Of a stretch of DNA of 64,000 nt, positions 56,487-64,000 are shown one piece after another (within the stretch, counting starts at the first letter, position 1; every line of letters starts with the position of its first letter). This DNA comes from Phytophthora sp. 'mugwort' (taxonomy: Eukaryota; Oomycota; Peronosporomycetes; Peronosporales; Peronosporaceae), in NCBI GenBank assembly GCA_033558025.1, contig JAUCEF010000017.1, positions 992,001 through 1,056,000 of the forward strand. The letters run 5' to 3'. The notes under the pieces were generated by a model, which searched no databases, was not told the DNA's origin, and was given only the letters and a program-made list of their open reading frames with translations. A program made the translations under genes and the position numbers.

Positions 56487-56512
56487 AACCAGTCAGTCCA
56501 CACTTACGCGGG
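56458..56512. repeat. 25-bp inverted repeat at the LTR start
   Basis: The arms 56458-56482 and 56488-56512 (CCCGCATAAGTGTGGATTG... and its inverse) are complementary with two mismatches around a 5-nt loop, AACAA. The palindrome straddles the outer end of the LTR at 55999-56486, so half of it is LTR and half flank, as if two LTR ends met head to head. Confidence 0.8.
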
Positions 56513-56599
56513 TTACTGACTACCTGAAACCTCTAAGGTCCAAGCAACATGGACTTGAATGGATTTCCCTATCTGAACGACTTACAGTTTGAGTCCATT

Positions 56600-56970
56600 C
56601 ATAAGATGGCCGGCATCTTCGGCATGGATGCCTTGCACAGCTTTTCGTCGTCACTCAAGCTGAGCAGGTCGAGAGAGTGAACGCGTTCGACATGTAAGAG
56701 CAGGGGCTCATCGAACACGTTCGTGGCAACCTGCAATTTTCGGCCGCAGAGCCGAAACCGGTTTACCCAAAGCCGTTAAAGCGCGTGATCTCCGCGGCGG
56801 CAGGTATGACGTGGGCATGAGCTTCTTGGTGGGAACGGTGCTCGCGGAAAGTTTATGAATGAAGGGAAGATTCGTTCGCGATCTCTGAGAGACTTCAACT
56901 GGCGTACACAGAGACCACGGTGATGGGTGACGGAACTGTAAGAAAAAAAACGGAGCGATCTTTCGACAGA
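56600..56970 (+). pseudogene. Possible Gypsy gag remnant
   Basis: Plus frames read EQVERVNAFDM, EHVRGNLQFSAAEPKPVYPKPLK, then GMSFLVGTVLAESLMNEGKIRSRSLRDF, which recalls the region of gag before the capsid. It is short and broken and has no knuckle. It runs opposite to the LTR beside it. Confidence 0.3.
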
Positions 56971-57046
56971 TATGGTTGGTTATTGCATGGATTAGCCCCA
57001 CGGAAGCGAAAAAGGTCAATTTGGATTCTTTCGAAAACTGCGGTAG

Positions 57047-58216
57047 ATGGCAGAGGTTTGGGCGGTCGCTAGAACGGGCGCCGCCGACCTGGATCGATTT
57101 ATTGCGGCTCTGGACATTCCTGCGCTCGGCCGGGCGATCACTGGAACCTTACTATGGATAGTCACCTCGCTTAGAAACGTGGCTTGGGTGTTCCTGGCAG
57201 GAAATGTAAATTGTGTGGGATCGGCCTTCTTCTCCGAGCTTACTTGTGTGGAACGCTATTTACAGGCCTCTCGTAACTTGCATGCGCTGTCCATGCCACC
57301 ATCGGAGTTGATTGGGCCATGGCGGATTGCTATTCCTGATACCCATAGCCGTTATAAGGGAGTACGAGTCTCACTTCGGGATAGTGGGAAGGCTGTGCGT
57401 CAAGTGGTGGGGGCATCCCACCAGACTTTGTGCGTGTTCGCACCGGATACTCTACACTTATCATGAACTACGTCGTGCCGCTACGCGAAGGGCTACACTG
57501 CGGCCTCTGTGAACACTGCCGGTAGAACGGGTGATTTCGCTTTCGGTCTCTAATTGTTTTTGGCGTTAGCGATCTCCTCGGTGATCTACCAGCCCCGCGA
57601 CATGCACGACGTTTGTGAAGGCATACATACTACAAGGATTGGAGGGTGATGATAACGTACCACCCTTATGAACTTCTGGATGGGGTTCTTGGAGGATTGC
57701 CTCTAGATGGATGTTATGGTGGTGGGGTTAGCCTGTTACAGACGCACCATGCGGCTTTTGGACGAGCACCCGTTGGCAGCAGCTGTGCGGTCACGCCAAG
57801 TTGCGAACCAAGGCTGGGACGACCTGACGGCGCGTGTCAGCTCACGTGAGAATGTGGAGAGCGCTGACATGGAACATTTGCAGGCGGAAGTGTTAATGCC
57901 TATGGAGACGAATTCCAAGTATGTCGCCCCGACAGTTCCTGTGATCGGTAGAGCTCCGGTGGAAAGCGTTCCGATGAAGACTGTGAAGACTGGAGAGGAT
58001 CGTCCCGTGCGACCAGCAAGAGGAGTGTCAGCTCAACGCGGACGTCGAGCTAGAATCGGGAAGAACTGTCACTGTCTTCGGCCAAACGACGGATTGTCGG
58101 AGTGCATCGGCAAGATGTACGCGTTGGAGACGCAACGCCGTGTGCCTGATCCGGGACCGACACAAGCGCTCAATGTGACTTCATCGTGTCTTCGTTGCCA
58201 GCCCATCCCGAATTGA
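57047..58216 (+). other. Two unrecognised plus-strand ORFs
   Basis: ORF 57047-57466 (139 codons) has a hydrophobic segment, LLWIVTSLRNVAWVFLAG. ORF 57707-58216 (169 codons) is basic toward its end (PARGVSAQRGRRARIGK) and has four Cys in its last third. Neither matches a family I know, and both may be retroelement leftovers. Confidence 0.25.
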
Positions 58217-59640
58217 TGGCGCAGTCCAAGGTAAGTGGTAGATCAACGGTTTTGGATCTCCAGACGTGCTCGAGAGGCGAAGTGAGCTTGCGTATATTAG
58301 GATAGTACAGCGGCAAGGCTGGCCGGCTCAGGTCAGTTGTGATTTTCCAACGTTAAGAACAAACAACAAGAAACTACATTTTTGCATTATCGGTACGTTA
58401 CTCCGCACTTCTTACTGACCGGCCGAAGATACACGACCCCGGGAACGACGGAAGACCGCGACAGCAAGCAATAAGCAAACCAACCAGAAAGACGAATTAC
58501 ATCCTGTCACATCTCACTACTATATACCATTTGTGTAGCCGGACAGGAATAAAAATTGCATGCAAACAAGAGAAGTGACAGCAAATGAAGCGTTTGGCCG
58601 GACCCCGGGTTCCCGCAAAGAAACCGACTAAGTCGGGAATTATATATTCAATCTAAGAATTGCATGCTTACCACGGTCGATGAGCTGTCGTGGATGGGTA
58701 AGCTGCCCAAGACCATCAGATTAAAAGTCCGGTCAGTTATGTAACCAATACATCAGTTCGGAACTACCTAACACCTCTTCAGGAGCACCGCCGGTGAAAC
58801 AACCACTCGCGTGTGTCAATGCGCCCTCACTTCCAGATCAATAGGAGCAAGCCAACATGACACGACGACCTGGAGGAGGTTCGCGATCAACAATCCCACA
58901 ACGTCACGGAAGAAGGGCCCCGCCAGGGAATCTGGCGCATATCTTCGAGCAATAGATATCCTGGGTGAAGCCACAGTGAAGCATATTAGACATGATTGGG
59001 AATATTGGGACATAAACTACGGTGGCAAGGAGTGGCAACAATCCGAAGGCGTCGTGTTCCAGTTGATACAGCAGGGCCTATCGAGCGCGTGATCAGGTCC
59101 ATTATTCCTGTGGTGGAAGCAGTATTTCGAGGCTGAGAAATGTGTTTAAGGATGGAATTAACACATTTCACACAGGAAGAGTTGTCTGCAAAGCCCTGGC
59201 GCATATTTAGTGAGCAAGACCTGCTTGGATGTTTTTTTAAGACTCACTGCGCTACTTGATACTTGAAGATGGCTTTCCCCGTGCTCACCGCCGCCCACGT
59301 CAGTACTTCACAGAGCGAAACTGACGTGGGTGGTCGTGCATTCTCGGTATGTGTATGATATTTGCGCGCCAACCCCCATGCCAGAACACTAAGATATTCA
59401 CGCTTCACTCAGTATGTGCACTATTACGACCCTGGCGTCCGCTTAACATGAAGGGCGGAAGATGTATGTGATTGTTGTGTGCGAGTTGACATTTTACTTC
59501 AACATCCCGATATCACTGAAGATGAAAAGCAGACATCCTCTTAGCGAGCGCACACACCTCGTTGAAACAATCGCCCAGTGTCGATTTTTGTCGTTTTCTA
59601 TTAAAGACTACACTGCTTTGCACACACCAGAGCAACCTCT
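58217..59640. other. No assigned gene; one hairpin
   Basis: A 93-codon plus frame at 58811-59092 (SGAYLRAIDILGEATVKHIRHDWEYWD) is unrecognised. CCCACGTCAGT at 59294-59304 is repeated inverted at 59320-59330 around a 15-nt loop. The right part should include the 5' end of the element at 59647. Confidence 0.35.
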
Positions 59641-59646
59641 ACCCCA

Positions 59647-60430
59647 ATGGTCATTCCAGACACGTTTGATGATAACGGCGACGTTGACGAACCTGATGAC
59701 GACCACGGCTCTGAATGTGAGAGCGAGTGGATGGAGACAGTCCGATACAATATTGCCGCGTTTAAATTCAGCCGAGGATTACGGTGGGGGATTTCGATGA
59801 CGCATTACGGTGTTCTCGTCCTTCCGCTGACTACTTCAACAGCAACTTGCTCATCGAAAACTTTGTCGTTGCAGATATTTCAAACAAACGCAACAACGTG
59901 TACTTTTATGATGAACGTGCGGAAGGCGAGAATGCAGATGCACTCTGCATGCTCCGTTTCCTCTATCATTTTTAAACTCTACAGAAATGCTCGCAATGGA
60001 ATACCAGCCGCGGAGATAGGCTTCAACTAGCTTGACCACTGCGTTGGGTAAAACAAATCCAAGTAGTGATGATGTTTTATGCTATGCTGTCAGCTGTGTT
60101 TCCGTACAAGAAGGTGTTCTGTGCTTTTTTTTTTGCCTCCTGAATACTCACACAATATCGCGGACGGTGTCATCGGTTAGGGTCGTAATGCTGTGATTGG
60201 TATCAACACACCAATGGTACTGGTTGACAAAGTGAATACAGTGAAGAGTGTAAAAAAACCCGGAATTTTTCTCGACCACAATGATCCCAAACATCACTTT
60301 TCATCGAATGGAGTGCACTTCTCTTAAAATATGTTACTCCGCCCCCTAATGGCTGCACATTCAACTACTTGTTTGAGATAGACCAAGATGTCTGCACGGC
60401 GCGCAAAACGGTGAATGCGCCAGATGATGA
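59647..60430 (+). pseudogene. DDE-like AT-hook transposon protein, first part
   Basis: An acidic start (DNGDVDEPDDDHGSECESEW) is followed in a shifted frame by NSNLLIENFVVADISNKRNNVYFYDERAEGENADALCMLRF (59840-59965). Then, across frameshifts, come DHCVG-NK (60040), LFFLPPEYSHNIADGVIG (60130-60180), LVDKVNTVKSVKK...FLDHNDPKHHF (60220-60300) and CTFNYLFEIDQDVCTARKTVNAPDDD (60356-60430). The DNCxGQNK-like block followed by a GHS/N-type motif is typical of several eukaryotic DDE transposases. I cannot assign the superfamily. The frame is cut by the solo LTR at 60434 and resumes at 61789. Confidence 0.55.
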
Positions 60431-60433
60431 TTC

Positions 60434-61788
60434 TGTGGTGTAGCGGAATCGGTCAAAAATGCGATTAAGACCCGATCCGCTTACCAGCTGCGCCCAAACA
60501 CCGGCTAACGGAGGGGGTTCCCAATGATCCGTGATCAGCTGAATTTGGTCTCACCTTGTGTACCCGTCGGTGAGCTGGATTGGCTCTATTGGGACTCCGA
60601 AGGATGCAGCGATGTAAAGTTTTGAACGTCCTGGCGGGGCGTGGGGACGTGGAGCAGCGTGGAAGTCTTCGATCTGCTGCCGTAATTGGTTCCGAACTGA
60701 GGTAGTCGACCTTCGATCGGCGGCCTGGACTTGATTCGAGGCCGAGGTTGCCGTGTGGCGTTGTTCCTTTCCTTTCCTTGAGTTGCTTGCCGCTTCCTTT
60801 ATTTTTTTAGTTGCTTGCCGCTTCCTTTAGTTTTTTTAGCGGGATCTTGCGGTCGAGAGTCGAAGCGAACGTCGGCCAAGCACTGAATGCCGATCGATCA
60901 AGGTATGCGCTTGAGCAGAAGTTCGCTAGCGTGGGGGAGGGTCAGCCAATATCCGATCCGATCAGTTCACCACGACACTAGATCTGCTGCCCTGGACTGG
61001 TCGACACCTTGGGGGCCCAACGTAGTTCCCTTCCCACGGTATTTGAAAACCGCTAACTCGTCCAATGTAAATTCGAGTCTGATTGTTGTTTGTCCCTTTC
61101 TGGTCCTATCTTCCCATTCTGAACCCTATCTCGTACCACCTGAATCTCCTGAGTCTTGTCCTTCTTCAACCACTCAACACGTACCGTCTTTATACTTGCA
61201 CATCCCCGGGGCAAAGCATATCCCCGGGGGGGGGGGGGGGTAGCACGACCTGCGAGCGTCGGGTCGGTCCGATCTGCACTGATTTGCCCGATCTGCCAGA
61301 TCCCGAACGCCAGATCCGCCAATCCCGTATGTCCGAACCTGTATACCGATCTGCCAGAAAGAGTGTACCGACCCGATCGAGGGCTGATCTTGATCGATTA
61401 CGGTCCGTTAAATATCGATTAGAGTCGATCCAGTCCGGCCGTGGTCTGCATGTCACCGATCGGTCTTGATCCACTCCCCTTGACTCCAACCTTGATGTCT
61501 GGCGCCGATCCGATCTGAGCCGATCGGGACTAAACGTGGTCCAATCCGCATGTCGCCGATCGGTCTTGATCTTCATCCCTTGCCCGGATCTGGTCTAAGA
61601 TCGGTCGTGATCGAGGGTCGATCGGGAGTGACTGTGGCCATATAAAGAGCAGATCGGCCGCGATCTGGGTCGCCGGCATACTCGCCTTCCACCCCCTGCC
61701 AGTTGTCCTCTGGCTGATCTCATCCACCTATCTCGCAGATCGGCTCGTTGCAACGGGGCCTGAGATTCTTATTAGACGTTTCTCCACA
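60434..61788 (-). mobile_element. Solo LTR copy D, 1355 bp, with 4-bp target duplication
   Basis: The copy has TGTGGTGTAGCGG...CTCCACA termini and is flanked by ATTC on both sides (60430-60433 and 61789-61792). It is the same family as 5545-6864, sense taken as minus. It carries a local 31-bp duplication (AGTTGCTTGCCGCTTCCTTTA at 60790-60840) and a run of about 15 G at 61227-61241. No internal retroelement sequence is left. Confidence 0.85.
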
Positions 61789-62168
61789 ATTCTATCACCT
61801 TCTCCAAGATACCCCGCAGCAACATTGTGACTGTCCGCAAGGGGTTTTTGGCGGAGCTTTTTGGATCAAACATTATATGTATTTGGGAAGCGTTAGTTCG
61901 CACCGTCCAGCTCCCCCGCCATTCAACCAAGCACCTATCGGCAAAGAAGATCAAATCCTTGTCAGCCAAATATTTTTCAATACCATAAGAGCACCGCGGC
62001 TACTATCCTGCCGTGCCTGAAGCAATCCTGAACGCCCCGGAGATAAACACCAAGCACATCGAAACAGAATACCCCGACACTGATGCCGCCACAGGAAAAC
62101 GCAAGCCGGGTCGACCTCACAAGAAGAAAGCGAAGCTGCGAGCTAAACAGTCTTCCATTCTGAAGTAG
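61789..62168 (+). pseudogene. DDE-like AT-hook transposon protein, C-terminus
   Basis: The frame resumes after the ATTC duplication: FYHLLQDTPQQHCDCPQGVFGGAFWIKHYMYLG, APIGKEDQILVSQIFFNTI (to 61985). After one frameshift it reads GYYPAVPEAILNAPE, EYPDTDAATGKRKPGRPHKKKAKLRAKQ and a stop at 62168. KRKPGRPHKK is a classical AT-hook (R/K-G-R-P core), implying minor-groove DNA binding by the transposon protein. Confidence 0.6.
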
Positions 62169-62239
62169 AAAGATTTAGCTGTTTGACCATTCATGACATT
62201 GACTACTTTTACTAAATACCGGTAGTTATGCCAGCACCA

Positions 62240-63960
62240 GGGGCCTTATGGGACCCCGGGTGCCTGCCAAGCGCTTTAAATAAGAAAACAATTGTTTCCA
62301 GACTCATACAAAAGCAAATCAATACATGGAGGCGTTACCTACTCGATTTCTGCCTCATCTGTGTATCGAATAATAATGTCGATTGAGTCGTCAAAAGCTT
62401 CTTCCACACTGTCGAGAAGCTCCAAAGCCTCCACAAGATTAGTCATGGGAATGATGGCTTCAGTCTCCTCTCCGTCATGCTGCCGTTCCACTACACATTT
62501 CCAAGGCCCGGAAAATCCGCTCTAAATAACGCGATTGCCTAAGCTCTTCCACGATTTCACCGCCCACGTGATGGCGTCCTTGCGAGAGGGAATGACCAGT
62601 TCAAATGGTGTTGCCTCAATCTGCTAGAGGTGAGCATGTAGCTGCGATATTAGTTCTTTGACCCCTTCCTTGCGTAGTCGCTGCTTAAAAGGACGGAACC
62701 ATGAAATATCTGCTGGCTGACAAAGCGATGCCAGTCCAGGAGGCACACGCACAAGGTAAGCAATCAAACTGTCAGCATGCTCTTATACTTCGTCGGTCCA
62801 GTGGGCCAAAACGTCCTCCCAGAGAAGGAGGGCCGGGCCGCCTTTGTCCCTATTTGCATAGTGATAATCCAAAAATCGCACGGACTAATTCGACGTCCAC
62901 CACGCGGACGCCTTCCCGTAGATTTCCATGTCGAGATCTCGAGAAAGTGTAGCCATTTCTTTCCATAACATATTACCGAATACATTTGAACCACATCACT
63001 GTAGGCAGCCTTCTCCTCAATAGTAGGCGGCATTGTTTTTATCAAGAGGAACGGGGTATACTGTGCACCCGTTGAGTCATCCATAAACATACCCGTTAAG
63101 CGATCATTATCTTGTATTCCACACCTTACCCAGACCATTTTTTCGCCTCGCCTATTGATCGTCTTCTTTGGGAGATACTCGAAACAAGCCCAGCTTTGGT
63201 CAGCTATGTATTTTTTCTACACCGAGCTCTGCTTTTACTTCAGCTACTTTTTAAAAATCAAATATTCTGCTTCTGCATCCATTGCCGCCGGGTTGCTTTT
63301 GTTTTGAATTGCCGTATAGTGAACCGAACGGATAAACCATGGCGTCGTAAAAACTGTTGCCACACCCAGCTACCTTCGAATACCCCGGCCGTGACACATT
63401 GAGCTTCTGTGCGCCTATGCATTCATCTGCAACATCAGACTTGACAGTGGAACTCCTTCCTCACGTAGCGATTGAACCCACTCGACCAATGACTCCTCTC
63501 TTGCCGCCGAAATGGTCGTGACGGGACCGTCTTCACGTAAGACCTTGAGGTTAACCGTAGTTGTTGATGCGCACACAGATTCGATATGCTCGCGAGTTTG
63601 AAGCCACCCGTATATTTGTTTTTTCTTTTTCTTAAATTTTTGCTGTGATGCTGGTAAAACATATAGAGGGTAGCAGGCATGCCGTTGGTGTCATGAAAGT
63701 TGATGACTTCAAGCCTCTTGCTATACGGATCCACCCCACGCTGATAGTTGTTAGGCTGTCGCCCTCAGCCCCATGGTGTGCGCTTGCGACCCCGCGCCAT
63801 GACTTCCGGCAGACTTGACTTCTGGCAGAGCTGGCGTTTTCTGAAGACTGCTCCATAGTGCCAACAATAGGCGTAAGAATAGGACTGTCCAGCTGAACAA
63901 ATAGGCGAAAGAAGAGAGAGGGAGAGGACAAGATTATATATGTATATTGTTATGTTCAAG
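62240..63960 (-). pseudogene. Pogo-like (DDE_1) transposase, broken
   Basis: On the minus strand, an N-terminal basic region lies at 63790-63480. Then, after decay, FEYLPKKTINRRGEKMVWVRCGIQDNDRLTGMFMDDSTGAQYTPFLLIKTMPP (63190-63020; the region of the first DDE Asp and strand), DHKxxR-like remains, ALLLWEDVLAHWTDEV (62830-62780, second Asp changed around WED), VRVPPGLASLCQPADISWFRPFKQRLRKEGV (62740-62660, third acidic residue in PAD), and a C-terminal helical part to about 62340. The order matches pogo/Tigger transposases. Frameshifts and stops disable it. Confidence 0.8.
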
Positions 63961-64000
63961 ATATGTGGAATTTCCTGAGCCAGATAAGGGCTGGTTGCAT

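Overview
The window looks like an oomycete nuclear genome, most likely Phytophthora or a close relative. The reasons are: spliced genes with very short introns (about 56-102 bp) and GT..AG ends, an RWP-RK protein, an NSUN5-type rRNA methyltransferase and an LRR protein with the N-terminal cap usual in oomycetes, all sitting in a dense bed of Ty3/Gypsy, Copia, Tc1/mariner-IS630, pogo-like and PIF/Harbinger elements. Species is inference; no search was run. Most long reading frames are decayed transposons, so they are given as pseudogenes with frameshifts and stops.

Layout. 1-9.5 kb: a Gypsy LTR plus gag (57-2556), an inverted Gypsy integrase scrap (2590-2951), a pogo-like fragment ending in a perfect foldback (3011-3566), then a second Gypsy element with LTR, gag, protease, RNase H, integrase and chromodomain (3743-9446) whose protease is split by a 1.3-kb solo LTR. 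9.6-12.1 kb: an unassigned ORF and a Tc1/IS630-like transposon with two convergent ORFs. 12.1-20.3 kb: a third Gypsy family in permuted order (pol, then LTR, then gag) with two RNase H domains. 21.7-29.1 kb: a host gene island with an unknown three-exon gene (+), NSUN5-like (-), bZIP-like (+) and an LRR receptor-like gene (-). 30.1-32.0 kb: a second copy of the convergent two-ORF Tc1/IS630-like transposon in the opposite orientation. 33.7-44.5 kb: a fourth Gypsy element cut by a Copia element, itself cut by a second solo LTR. 44.7-47.1 kb: a 1.1-kb TA-flanked foldback element beside an unrecognised broken gene. 48.2-49.3 kb: the RWP-RK gene. 50.3-56.5 kb: a Harbinger transposase, a Harbinger-type MITE, a pogo-like transposase and two minus-strand Gypsy LTRs. 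59.6-64 kb: an unassigned DDE-like/AT-hook transposase gene interrupted by a third solo LTR, then a minus-strand pogo-like transposase.

The most notable points are the repeated convergent two-ORF element, three solo LTRs of one family each with a perfect 4-bp target duplication (ACGC, CAAG, ATTC), the permuted pol-LTR-gag block, and the AT-hook transposon protein whose reading frame resumes beyond the LTR that splits it.
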